This document shows positions 1 through 8,619 of a stretch of DNA of 37,663 nt, one piece after another; position 1 is the first letter of the stretch, and each line of letters opens with the position of its first letter. Source of the DNA: Clostridia bacterium (GTDB lineage Bacteria; Bacillota; Clostridia; Christensenellales; UBA1242); assembly GCA_017398655.1 (NCBI GenBank), contig JAFQFI010000070.1, positions 1 to 37,663 on the forward strand, given 5' to 3'. The notes under the pieces are model-generated. The model had not been told where the DNA came from. It worked only from the letters and a program-made list of their open reading frames with translations, and ran no database searches. Both the position numbers and the translations under genes were made by a program.

Positions 1-42
1 AAATATAAAAAAACTTAACAAAACGGAGAAATTAACACACAT

Positions 43-2229
43 ATGGACATTGCAAAAGCACTAAGTTTAGAGTTTAACATTCAATTAGATTATGCAAACA
101 ATATTATTGATTTGTTAGACGAAGGTTGTACAGTACCCTTTATTGCAAGATATCGTAAAGAAATGCATGGTAGTTGTGACGACCAAAAAATAAGAGAATT
201 TGCTGATAGGTTGGAGTATCTTAGAAATTTTGAAAAGCGTAGAGAAGATATTGTACGACTTATTACAGAGCAAGAAAAAATGACCCCTGAAATTATGGCA
301 AATTTGGATAAAGCATTAACTTTAACCGAACTTGAAGATATTTACAGACCATTTAAACCAAAAAGACAAACAAGAGCAACTATTGCAGAAGCAAAGGGCT
401 TAAAGCCACTTGCAGAAATTATTTTTGCTCAAAAAGACCCAAGAGAACTTGAAGAAATTGCAAAAGATTTTATTAACGAAGAAAAAGAAGTTGTAGACAC
501 TGCCAGTGCTCTTGCTGGAGCAGGAGATATTATTGCAGAAATGATTTCTGATGATGCAGAAATAAGAAAACTTTTAAGAGAATTTTTAGCAAGTTCTGCT
601 CAAATGGTAACAACACTAAAACCGGGCGAAAAATATTTAATTTATCAAACATACGAAAATTACAAAGAACCAGTTGCAAAAATACCAAGTCACCGTATTT
701 TAGCTATTAATCGTGGTGAAAAAGATGATTGTTTAAAAGTTGATGTTGAAGTAAATCAAGAAAAATGTATTGAAATTATTTCAAATGAAGTTTTAATTAA
801 AGATGGTAGATTTGTAGAGTTTTTAAACAATGTAATTTTAGATAGTTATGAGCGTCTTGTTTTACCTTCTCTTATAAGAGAACTTAGAACCTCTCTTACA
901 GATGTTGCAAGTGAGCAAGCAATTAAAATGTTTGAAGTTAACTTAAAACCATTACTTATGCAACCACCTTTAAAAGATAAAGTTATTTTAGGTATTGACC
1001 CGGGTTATCGTACAGGTTGTAAGGTTGCTGTTATTGACCAAAATGGTAATGTTTTAGACCACGATGTAATTAAACCAACACCTCCACATAACCAAATTGA
1101 AAAATCAGAAGAAATTATTGAAAAACTTGTAAAGAAGTACAATGTTGATGCTATTTCAATTGGTAATGGTACAGCAAGTAAAGAAAGTGAAATTTTTGTA
1201 AGTAACTTAATTAAAAAACTTTCTCGTAAGGTAGAATATATGGTTGTAAACGAAGCTGGTGCTTCTGTATACAGTGCATCAAAAGTTGGTCAAGAAGAGT
1301 TTCCTGATTATGATGTAACAACTCGTGGTGCTATTAGTATTGCAAGGCGTTTACAAGACCCTCTTGCAGAACTTATTAAAATTGATGTTAAATCAATAGG
1401 CGTAGGACAATATCAACACGATATGCCTCAAAAACGCCTCACAACCGTTTTAGACGGAGTTGTAGAAGATTGTGTTAACGCTGTTGGTGTTGATTTAAAT
1501 ACAGCTTCTTACAAGCTTTTAGAGCATATTTCTGGTCTTAATGCAGGTATTGCTAAGAATATCGTTGCATACAGAAAAGAAAACGGAAAATTTAAAGAAA
1601 GAAAAGAACTACTTAAAGTATCAAAACTTGGCGAAAAGGCATTTGTTCAATGTGCAGGTTTCTTGCGTATTCCAAATGAAAAAAATATTTTAGATAACAC
1701 TGGTGTTCACCCAGAAAGTTATGATGCAACCAAAAAACTTTTAAAAATGTTTGGTATGACAGAAAATGATATTACAAACGAAAATATTCAAAACTTACCA
1801 AGATTAATTGGTGCAAAAGGTGAGGATAGCGTAGCAGAAGCTTGTGGTATTGGTGTTCCTACCTTAAACGACATTGTAAAAGAACTTTTAAAACCGGGTA
1901 GAGATATTCGTGACGATTTGCCAAAACCAGAACTTAGAAGTGATGTTATGAGCATTGAAGACCTTAAAGTTGGTATGGTTATGAAAGGCACAGTAAGAAA
2001 TGTTATCGATTTTGGTGCTTTTGTTGATATTGGTGTTCACCAAGATGGACTTGTACATATTTCAGAAGTTTGTGATAGATATATTAAACATCCAAGCGAA
2101 GAATTGACTGTTGGACAAGTTGTTGAAGTAAAAATTATTAATATTGACTTACAAAAACAAAGAATTGGCTTATCTATAAAAAGAGTAGGTGTAGACGAAG
2201 AAATTGTTGTTGTAAATGAAAAAAAATAA
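43..2229 (+). CDS. tex: Tex family S1 RNA-binding transcription accessory protein
   Basis: Full-length Tex (YhgF) homologue, 728 residues, close to the family's usual length. The N-terminal helical region carries the typical opening with PFIARYRKE near residue 35. A YqgF/RNase H-like domain begins near residue 313 (ILGIDPGYRTGCKVAVID). Helix-hairpin-helix segments follow at about 480-545, and an S1 domain ends the protein (about 642-712, VGMVMKGTVRNVIDFGAFVDIG). Tex proteins bind nucleic acid and affect transcription and RNA turnover in the cytoplasm; the precise role here is inferred from the family. The start is supported by GGAG about 14 bases upstream. The promoter lies outside the window. 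The next gene follows after 44 bases with no terminator visible, so read-through is possible. Confidence 0.95.
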   Translation: MDIAKALSLEFNIQLDYANNIIDLLDEGCTVPFIARYRKEMHGSCDDQKIREFADRLEYLRNFEKRREDIVRLITEQEKMTPEIMANLDKALTLTELEDIYRPFKPKRQTRATIAEAKGLKPLAEIIFAQKDPRELEEIAKDFINEEKEVVDTASALAGAGDIIAEMISDDAEIRKLLREFLASSAQMVTTLKPGEKYLIYQTYENYKEPVAKIPSHRILAINRGEKDDCLKVDVEVNQEKCIEIISNEVLIKDGRFVEFLNNVILDSYERLVLPSLIRELRTSLTDVASEQAIKMFEVNLKPLLMQPPLKDKVILGIDPGYRTGCKVAVIDQNGNVLDHDVIKPTPPHNQIEKSEEIIEKLVKKYNVDAISIGNGTASKESEIFVSNLIKKLSRKVEYMVVNEAGASVYSASKVGQEEFPDYDVTTRGAISIARRLQDPLAELIKIDVKSIGVGQYQHDMPQKRLTTVLDGVVEDCVNAVGVDLNTASYKLLEHISGLNAGIAKNIVAYRKENGKFKERKELLKVSKLGEKAFVQCAGFLRIPNEKNILDNTGVHPESYDATKKLLKMFGMTENDITNENIQNLPRLIGAKGEDSVAEACGIGVPTLNDIVKELLKPGRDIRDDLPKPELRSDVMSIEDLKVGMVMKGTVRNVIDFGAFVDIGVHQDGLVHISEVCDRYIKHPSEELTVGQVVEVKIINIDLQKQRIGLSIKRVGVDEEIVVVNEKK

Positions 2230-2273
2230 AATATGTCTTTTAACCTAAACCTTTATAAAAGGAAATAAAAATT

Positions 2274-4076
2274 ATGGACTTTGTAGGAATAAAAGAACTG
2301 ATTGCTCTAACACAACAACAAAGTGAAAATGTAAGACAAATAGGAGAAGAGAATTTAAGGCAAGCTCAACTACGATCTAAGGTACAAATAAGAGATGAAT
2401 TAATAAGAGATATGAAATCTTTTAGTTTTTTTGACAAAGTTTTTAATAGAAAACAATATTTAATAACAAAAACTCTTCAAAAAGAAAGAATTTCTGGATT
2501 AGATGTAGAAATTGCACAACTTGAATCTACTGCGAAAGATGAAAATGTGTTAAAGCAACAAGGTGATTTAATTAGACAAAGTATTTCTGAAACACAACAA
2601 AGATATGGACTTTCTAATGATATTTTAGATAATATTCAAATGTTTAGTATAAATGAAGATGGTTGCTTAGTTATAGATATGTCAAAAGTAAGTCACCAAT
2701 CTTTAATAAACATAATGCATAACCCTTCGGGTATAATAAGTAACCATACAGATTTACCAGATGATAAGATTGTAATGGTTCATAAAACAAGTTATTTTCC
2801 TGAAACTGGGAAGATTTTAACTAACAGAGATGGACATAAAACTTTTGAAGAATATGCTTCGGTAATTAATGGTTTTTATGCAAAAGGTTCTTCTTGTAGA
2901 GAAACTTCTCATTATACTTTAAACTGTGTTGTTAAATCACACGGCTATGGAAATTGGGAAGGTGATTGTATATGTGTTTTAGATGAATTTAGTGAACATA
3001 AAGACGAATTTAGCACTGTTTGTGCAGGAGATTCTTATACAAGAGGTTCTGTTGTATTATCAGATAAATCACTTATAGTAGTTTCTCCACAAATTTATCA
3101 AACATTAACACCTGAACAAAGAAAACAAGGCAACATAGTTGTTTCTGTTTCGCAAACTACAAGAGAATTTGATAATTCGATTAATGTTTTATTGGCTGCA
3201 AATAACAGACCATTTATAAAAGGCGATTTTCAAAATGCTGGACATGCAAATAGTAAAGATATAAAGTATGAAAAAGTTTGGGAAAAAGGTAGTCTTATAT
3301 TTAATTTTTTAAAATCTAAACACAATATATTTGAAGAGAATTTAACTTTGTCTGGTGAAGAATTAGATAGGTTTGCTTATATTACAAGTAGAACATTAAA
3401 TAGTTATACCTCATGGCAACAGAACGGTGTTTATAAAATTATAGATGATAGTGGCAAAGAAATAGATATTTCAGGTACATTGGTTTCTACATTTTTATGT
3501 GGAGGACTTAGAAAAAACGAAGATGGTAGCTATACTCGTGTAGAAGATTATAAAGCACTTATGGAAGAATTAGAAAATTTAGAATCTCTTGAAAAAGAAA
3601 GCTATTTAGGTGCAATTCAAACTTTTATCAAGCAAAATGGTTTAATTGAAATGCAAAGAAGAGTTAATGCTATTCAAGAACATTTTGATGCTCAACCAAC
3701 ACCTACTATAGAAGAAGTTTTACAAATGCCATTATCTCAAATAGGAACATTTGAAAATTTAAAAGCTTTGCATGTTGCAAATGAATATATTCAAGCAAAT
3801 ATTACTAATGAAAATAGATCTATATTTATTTGCCCTGAGGGTGTATTGGGTAGAGCTGCTTATAGTTCAGAAATTCAAAATAATTTAGATTATATACCAA
3901 ATGATAATATTGTATCAGTGAACGAATCTGAGTTTGTTGTTCCAAGTATTAAAGTTGAACAAGAAGAAAATGGTTTATCCTCTGAAAGACAATTAACTTT
4001 GCAAGAAGGTTTAGACATTGCACAACAAGTTAAAATTGTTGCTCCAGAACAATCCTCAAGTATGGAAGAATCTTAA
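2274..4076 (+). CDS. Orphan 600-residue protein with N-terminal coiled coil
   Basis: Not recognised. The ATG has AAAGGAAAT about 8 bases upstream. The first 120 residues are charged and helical, a likely coiled coil rich in Gln, Glu and Arg. The middle (about 130-300) looks like a globular domain with a conspicuous His/Cys-bearing stretch near residue 209 (RETSHYTLN, then VVKSHGYGNWEG and CICVLDEF). The C-terminus is helical and ends in a polar tail (KIVAPEQSSSMEES). There is no signal peptide or membrane segment, so a cytoplasmic or non-classically exported protein is likely. It sits 44 bases after tex and may be co-transcribed with it. The tail resembles those of other orphans in this window (see findings). 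No function is assigned. Confidence 0.8.
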   Translation: MDFVGIKELIALTQQQSENVRQIGEENLRQAQLRSKVQIRDELIRDMKSFSFFDKVFNRKQYLITKTLQKERISGLDVEIAQLESTAKDENVLKQQGDLIRQSISETQQRYGLSNDILDNIQMFSINEDGCLVIDMSKVSHQSLINIMHNPSGIISNHTDLPDDKIVMVHKTSYFPETGKILTNRDGHKTFEEYASVINGFYAKGSSCRETSHYTLNCVVKSHGYGNWEGDCICVLDEFSEHKDEFSTVCAGDSYTRGSVVLSDKSLIVVSPQIYQTLTPEQRKQGNIVVSVSQTTREFDNSINVLLAANNRPFIKGDFQNAGHANSKDIKYEKVWEKGSLIFNFLKSKHNIFEENLTLSGEELDRFAYITSRTLNSYTSWQQNGVYKIIDDSGKEIDISGTLVSTFLCGGLRKNEDGSYTRVEDYKALMEELENLESLEKESYLGAIQTFIKQNGLIEMQRRVNAIQEHFDAQPTPTIEEVLQMPLSQIGTFENLKALHVANEYIQANITNENRSIFICPEGVLGRAAYSSEIQNNLDYIPNDNIVSVNESEFVVPSIKVEQEENGLSSERQLTLQEGLDIAQQVKIVAPEQSSSMEES

Positions 4077-4100
4077 TAATAAATGTTAAAAATAAAAAAA

Positions 4101-4129
4101 ACAACCTAAAAATTTTAGGTTGTTTTTTT
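4101..4129. terminator. Bidirectional intrinsic terminator
   Basis: ACAACCTAAA pairs with TTTAGGTTGT (4101-4110 with 4114-4123). The hairpin has a T run on the right and an A run on the left. It therefore serves both the plus-strand orphan ending at 4076 and the convergent minus-strand gene ending at 4132. Confidence 0.85.
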
Positions 4130-4131
4130 GT

Positions 4132-5280
4132 TTATTCTTCTGGTGCTATAGGTGCAATAACAGGTAAATCAAGTTTTATTTTTGACATATCTTTTGTTTT
4201 GGAAATATCAAAAGTTGTGTTTTGTTCGGTATTTGTTAAAGTTGTAGCATCTTCTTGGCTTATTGTTTCAGAAGATAAGGTTTCTTCCTGAGTAATATGT
4301 CTATCTGGATATAATTCTTTTGAAATTCGTTTTGCAATATCTAAATTTATTCTAAACATATCAATGTTATCAGCATTTTCTATATCATATTCTTGCAAAA
4401 GTTCTTCTCTCATAGATAACAACATTGTTTCGTGTTCGTTAGCATCAACTTGATATCTTGATAATCTTGAACACTGGTTGCCTTGTGCGTAACTCATACC
4501 GTGAGAAGCAAACCATTGAGCAACGGTTTGGTCACTTCTAACAGCCAATTTTACAACATTATAATATAGTTTTGGGTCAAGAGTATAAATATCTTTTATT
4601 TCTCTTGTAGGGAAGAGGTCTGTTAAATCTTCAACAACTTCACTTTCAACAATAGGTTTTATATTTTTTGGTTCTGGTGGTTTTTTAGTGCTTATATTTT
4701 TCATACCAAAAAAGGCGAGAGCTTCATCATAACTAAGTTCTTCTGGGGCGTATTCTTGAAAGTGTTTTAACGCCCAATATAAACTTGTGTTTTCTGCTTT
4801 TAAGTTTTTTACAAGACCATCTGGATATGCTTTAGAAAACCTTTGTTGTAAAAACCCAACATAATCGCCAGAAATTGTTAAATTTTCAAATCTGTAATCT
4901 GTCATTAAAATTAAATATTCACCGGGAGCAAGACCGATTTCATTTGCGTGAAAATTTAAATAAGATTTTGCTTCAATTTCTGTAGGGGTTGCATGGGTTC
5001 TTTTTAAACTATCAACCTTATTATTTGTAGTTGCAAAACTTTTAAGGTTTTCTAAAAATAAGGTAAAGTGATAATAATCTCTATCAAACTTAATTCCGCA
5101 ATCACTATAAATTTGTTCCATTGGTATTTTTTCGCCAGTTTCTCTTTGATAAGCCCTACCAGCAGACCTTAATCTTTCATAAAAAGGTAATGTTCTTCTT
5201 GGAGAATAAACATTTCCACCTAATTTCTGAAACATATCAATTTCTTTTGATAAATTTACAATTAAATCTTTGTATGCCAT
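4132..5280 (-). CDS. Orphan 382-residue protein
   Basis: Not recognised. Soluble, with no signal peptide or membrane helix. Residues 1-110 are charged and helical (LRSAGRAYQRETGEKIP, then an acidic/aromatic stretch). A second segment at about 225-330 is also helical. A spacer of about residues 195-215 (KKPPEPKNIKP) probably links the domains. The C-terminal 60 residues are Thr/Glu/Gln-rich, look disordered and end LPVIAPIAPEE. The start is supported by AGAGAGGG about 10 bases upstream on the minus strand. It is monocistronic, bounded by the HIT-gene terminator upstream and the shared hairpin at 4101-4129 downstream. A regulator or a host-directed effector are both conceivable; neither is shown. 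Confidence 0.75.
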   Translation of the reverse strand: MAYKDLIVNLSKEIDMFQKLGGNVYSPRRTLPFYERLRSAGRAYQRETGEKIPMEQIYSDCGIKFDRDYYHFTLFLENLKSFATTNNKVDSLKRTHATPTEIEAKSYLNFHANEIGLAPGEYLILMTDYRFENLTISGDYVGFLQQRFSKAYPDGLVKNLKAENTSLYWALKHFQEYAPEELSYDEALAFFGMKNISTKKPPEPKNIKPIVESEVVEDLTDLFPTREIKDIYTLDPKLYYNVVKLAVRSDQTVAQWFASHGMSYAQGNQCSRLSRYQVDANEHETMLLSMREELLQEYDIENADNIDMFRINLDIAKRISKELYPDRHITQEETLSSETISQEDATTLTNTEQNTTFDISKTKDMSKIKLDLPVIAPIAPEE

Positions 5281-5316
5281 TTATTTTAAATCCCTCTCTA
5301 TAATATTAGAATAGTA

Positions 5317-5350
5317 TAAAAAAGAGCAATTTTCAATAAAATTGCTCTTA
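5317..5350 (-). terminator. Intrinsic terminator after the HIT gene
   Basis: AAGAGCAATTTT (5322-5333) pairs with AAAATTGCTCTT (5338-5349). Read on the minus strand, a T run follows the stem. It ends the HIT-family transcript before the next minus-strand gene. Confidence 0.85.
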
Positions 5351-5360
5351 ATTTGTATAT

Positions 5361-5981
5361 TTAGTCTAAATTTTTATCTAAATGAGATAATTTTTCAACT
5401 GTCTTACTAATTAAATCCATAAAATAATAATCACGCCATTGCCATTTATCAGGTTTTCCAATTTCTTTTGCAACTTGTATTCTAAAGTATTGTCTTAAAT
5501 CTTTTCTATCATAAAGATTTTTAACATACATTTCGCCTTTTTGATTTTCATAATAAAAGTAGTTTTCGTCTTTTAATTTAGAAATATCATAAAAACTATC
5601 AATTTTTTCCATCTGTAAATATTCAAGCATTTCTTTTTCGTTTTTTATTTCGTGAGGAATAATATGTATATGGGCGTGGGTTACAGAATCTGGAAACTTA
5701 TTTGATTTAGAACCTGTTCCATGTTCATAAACAAAAGGCATAATACCATATTCTTTATAAATAATTTGTTTTAATTTATCAATTAAGTTTCTTAATTTTT
5801 CTAAATCTTTTTTACTGCAAAAGGAAAAAGCATCTACATGATAATTAGGTACAACCATTAGGTAACCCTCAACTAATTCTCCTAAAGCCGGTTTTACTTT
5901 AAAATCTTTTGTTTGAAAAATTACTCTATTTTCTAACTTAGATTCATCTCCATAGCAGAAAGGACACTTTATTTTGTTCAT
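5361..5981 (-). CDS. HIT family nucleotide hydrolase/transferase
   Basis: A histidine-triad protein of 206 residues. The catalytic triad motif THAHIHIIP lies near residues 98-106. An N-terminal CPFC (residues 6-9) is the first half of the zinc site often seen in this superfamily. The middle matches the HIT fold (GELVEGYLMVVPNYHVDAF). Members hydrolyse or transfer nucleotidyl groups from substrates such as Ap4A or AMP conjugates; the substrate here is unknown. The C-terminal extension of about 90 residues beyond the triad is longer than in minimal HIT proteins and includes FRIQVAKEIGKPDKWQWRDY. The start is supported by AGAGAGG 9 bases upstream. The gene is divergent from the orphan starting at 6193. 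Confidence 0.85.
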   Translation of the reverse strand: MNKIKCPFCYGDESKLENRVIFQTKDFKVKPALGELVEGYLMVVPNYHVDAFSFCSKKDLEKLRNLIDKLKQIIYKEYGIMPFVYEHGTGSKSNKFPDSVTHAHIHIIPHEIKNEKEMLEYLQMEKIDSFYDISKLKDENYFYYENQKGEMYVKNLYDRKDLRQYFRIQVAKEIGKPDKWQWRDYYFMDLISKTVEKLSHLDKNLD

Positions 5982-6137
5982 ATAAACCTCTCTTTATCTA
6001 CATTTTTATTATAACATAAAGTGATTAAAAATCCAGTAAAATAAATTTTAGAATTACAAAATTGTTATATGCAAAATATACAAATAAACATTTTTATATA
6101 GTAGAATAATGGAAATAATAAAAAATATCATTTTTTG

Positions 6138-6167
6138 TTGACGAAAAATAACAATTTTTATTATTAT
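6138..6167 (+). promoter_or_regulatory. Predicted sigma-A promoter for the 6193 gene
   Basis: TTGACG (6138-6143), 18 bases, TATTAT (6162-6167), placed 25 bases before the start codon. It lies in the 211-base divergent region between the HIT gene and the orphan at 6193. Confidence 0.5.
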
Positions 6168-6192
6168 AAAATTAATAAAAGAGAGGTTTTTT

Positions 6193-6657
6193 ATGACAGA
6201 TATGGAAAGACACAATGCTTTTGCATTGCAAAAAGAGTATGAAGAGTATCAAAAGGAAAGAGAACTTGCTCCTGTAGGTTATCAAAAATTTGGTGGAGAA
6301 CAAGACGAAACTGTTTATGAGTTTGTAAGAACATCTGATGGTCGTTACATTGAAAAATCAACAACAAAATTACCTTCTGGAAAAGAGTACACTACTTATA
6401 AAGGAGAAGTGTCTTTTGAAGGAAATGGTGGTGTAGAAGAAAGACATTTTGTTTCTGATATAAAAATGTCTCCAGACACAAAATTAGCAAGTTATAGTGG
6501 TTTTTCTTTAAATTTAGAAACAGGAAAATCAGAAAGTTATTTAACAACTCAAAAACCAGAATTATTTGGACATATTGAAGAGTTTTTTAATGTAGCACAA
6601 GCACAAGCTGTTATTGACGCACAAAATTTAGCCACTGCTACTGTTCAAGATAACTAA
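6193..6657 (+). CDS. Orphan 154-residue protein
   Basis: Not recognised. Soluble and acidic, with a helical N-terminus (residues 1-25). A central segment of predicted beta strands follows (ETVYEFVRTSDGRYIEKST, EYTTYKGEVSFEG, SYSGFSLNLETGK). A C-terminal Ala/Gln helix ends ATATVQDN. The start is supported by AAGAGAGG 6-8 bases upstream, and a TTGACG/TATTAT promoter lies just upstream. It is a single-gene unit closed by the bidirectional hairpin at 6673-6707. The strand-rich core with Gly turns suggests a small beta-sandwich-like fold, but that is inference only. Confidence 0.75.
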   Translation: MTDMERHNAFALQKEYEEYQKERELAPVGYQKFGGEQDETVYEFVRTSDGRYIEKSTTKLPSGKEYTTYKGEVSFEGNGGVEERHFVSDIKMSPDTKLASYSGFSLNLETGKSESYLTTQKPELFGHIEEFFNVAQAQAVIDAQNLATATVQDN

Positions 6658-6672
6658 ATAATTTAAAAAACA

Positions 6673-6707
6673 AAAAGACACTTTGTTATTTCAAAGTGTC
6701 TTTTTTA
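6673..6707. terminator. Bidirectional intrinsic terminator
   Basis: AAAAGACACTTTG (6673-6685) pairs with CAAAGTGTCTTTT (6692-6704), with a T run to the right and an A-rich left flank. It is shared by the plus-strand orphan at 6193 and the minus-strand ABC exporter operon. Confidence 0.85.
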
Positions 6708-6711
6708 TTGT

Positions 6712-8619
6712 CTATTCAAGTTCAAGCGAACCTGTATAAAGTTGATAATATTTACCTTTTTGGTTAATTAAATCTTCGTGAGTACCTCTTTCAATAATTC
6801 TACCTTGTTCTAAAACCATAATCACATTTGAGTTCTTAACAGTTGATAAACGGTGGGCAATAATAAAAACTGTTCTTCCTTTCATTAAAGCGTCCATACC
6901 ATCTTGAACAAGTTTTTCTGTATGAGTATCAATGCTTGAAGTTGCTTCGTCCAAAATCATAACAGGAGGATTTGCAACTGCTGCACGGGCAATAGATAAT
7001 AATTGTCTTTGACCTTGTGAAAGGTTTGCGCCATCACTTTCAAGCATGGTGTCATAACCTTGTGGTAATCTTTGAATAAAATCATCAGCATTGGCAAGTC
7101 GTGCTGCTTCAAAAACTTGTTCGTCTGTAGCAGATAAGTTGCCATATCTAATATTTTCTTTAACAGTTCCGGTAAATAGGTTAGTATCTTGTAATACCAT
7201 GCCAATAGATTTTCTTAAATCTTCTTTTTTAATTTTATTTATATTAATGCCATCATATCTAATTTTACCATCGGCAATATCATAAAAACGATTTATCAAG
7301 TTTGTAATTGTTGTTTTTCCTGCACCCGTTGCTCCTACAAAGGCAATTTTATGACCCGGCTTGGCGTATAATGAAACATCATGTAAAACTATTTTATCTT
7401 TATCATAACCAAAATCTACATCAAAAAATCTTACATCACCCTTAAGTTCAGTTATTGTTGTAGTTCCATCGTGGTGAGGGTGTTTCCATGCCCAAATGCC
7501 AGTTTTTTCATCAACCTCAATAAGTTTGCCACCTTTACCTTTTTTAACATTAATTAAACTTACATAGCCATTATCAATTTCTGGTTCTTCGTCCATAAGT
7601 TCAAAAATTCTTTCTGCACCAGCCATAGCCATAACTACACTGTTTATTTGTTGAGAAAGTTGTGCTATTGGGTTGTTAAATGATTTACTTAGTTGCATAA
7701 AAGCAACAATTGTTCCAATATCTATTAAAGCAAAACCACTTAAACTTAAATTGCTTAAACCAAATATAACCATTAAACCACCAACCACAGCAAGTGCTGC
7801 ATATTGTGCGTGTCCAAGACCAACCATTATTGGCATTAATATATTTGCATATTTATTAGCATTGTTTGTACTTGCAAAAAGTTCTTCGTTAATCTTATCA
7901 AAGCCATCTTTATTTTTTTCTTCGTGATTAAAAACCTTAATAACTTTTTGTCCGTTAATCATTTCTTCAATATAACCAGTTGCCTTACCAACAGATAATT
8001 GTCTTTCAATAAAGTATTTTCTGCTTTTTTTGCCAATAAATTTTGTTATAAAGAAAATTGCAAATAAGAAGAAGAAAATAACCAAAGTTAAGTAAATGCT
8101 TAAAGTTAACATTGAAAAGAACACAAAAACAACAGTAATAAGTGAAGATAAAAAGTGAGGAATAGTTTCGCAAAGCATTTGTTCTAAAGCATCTGTATCA
8201 TTTGTATATCTACTCATTGTGTCGCCGTAAGTATGAGTATCAAAATACTTTATAGGAAATTTTTGCATTTTTGCAAACATTTCATCTCTTATTTGCTTTA
8301 ATATGCCTTGAGAAATGTAAACCATAAGTAAGTTATATAAATAGGTGGCAATTACACCACATATATATATGCCAGCCATAATAGCAAGAGTGGTTATAAG
8401 TCCACTAAAATTAGTAGAACCTGTAACAAGCATTGGTTCGATATGGTCATTAATAACTGTTTTTATAAATAAAGAAGATATTACACCAGTTGCTGCACTA
8501 ATAACAATACATAAACAAACGCATAAAAATTTCCATTTATGATTTTTTGTAATGTATTTAAGTAGGCGAGATAAAGTGCCTTTCATATCTTTTACTCTTG
8601 GAGGTTTTTGTTCTTTCAT
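6712..8619 (-). CDS. ABC exporter half-transporter, catalytically competent subunit
   Basis: Fused permease-ATPase of 635 residues: transmembrane domain about 25-340, nucleotide-binding domain about 395-630. Walker A is GATGAGKTT (near 431), Walker B VMILDEATSSID (near 556, with catalytic Glu), and the switch region has the usual His (IIAHRLS, near 586). The signature is LSQGQ rather than LSGGQ. Between the two domains is an insert of about 35 residues including EKTGIWAWKHPHHDG. Its ATG overlaps the upstream gene's stop by one base (TAATG), and GGAGG sits inside that gene's last codons, so the two are translationally coupled. This and the upstream gene match the TM287/TM288 and BmrCD type of heterodimeric drug or lipid exporter. 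The substrate is unknown. Confidence 0.93.
   Translation of the reverse strand: MKEQKPPRVKDMKGTLSRLLKYITKNHKWKFLCVCLCIVISAATGVISSLFIKTVINDHIEPMLVTGSTNFSGLITTLAIMAGIYICGVIATYLYNLLMVYISQGILKQIRDEMFAKMQKFPIKYFDTHTYGDTMSRYTNDTDALEQMLCETIPHFLSSLITVVFVFFSMLTLSIYLTLVIFFFLFAIFFITKFIGKKSRKYFIERQLSVGKATGYIEEMINGQKVIKVFNHEEKNKDGFDKINEELFASTNNANKYANILMPIMVGLGHAQYAALAVVGGLMVIFGLSNLSLSGFALIDIGTIVAFMQLSKSFNNPIAQLSQQINSVVMAMAGAERIFELMDEEPEIDNGYVSLINVKKGKGGKLIEVDEKTGIWAWKHPHHDGTTTITELKGDVRFFDVDFGYDKDKIVLHDVSLYAKPGHKIAFVGATGAGKTTITNLINRFYDIADGKIRYDGININKIKKEDLRKSIGMVLQDTNLFTGTVKENIRYGNLSATDEQVFEAARLANADDFIQRLPQGYDTMLESDGANLSQGQRQLLSIARAAVANPPVMILDEATSSIDTHTEKLVQDGMDALMKGRTVFIIAHRLSTVKNSNVIMVLEQGRIIERGTHEDLINQKGKYYQLYTGSLELE

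Noticed and set aside
5361..5981. Galactose-1-phosphate uridylyltransferase to pair with galE
   Set aside because: It has a HIT HxHxH triad; the HPHxQ of GalT is absent and the protein is too short.
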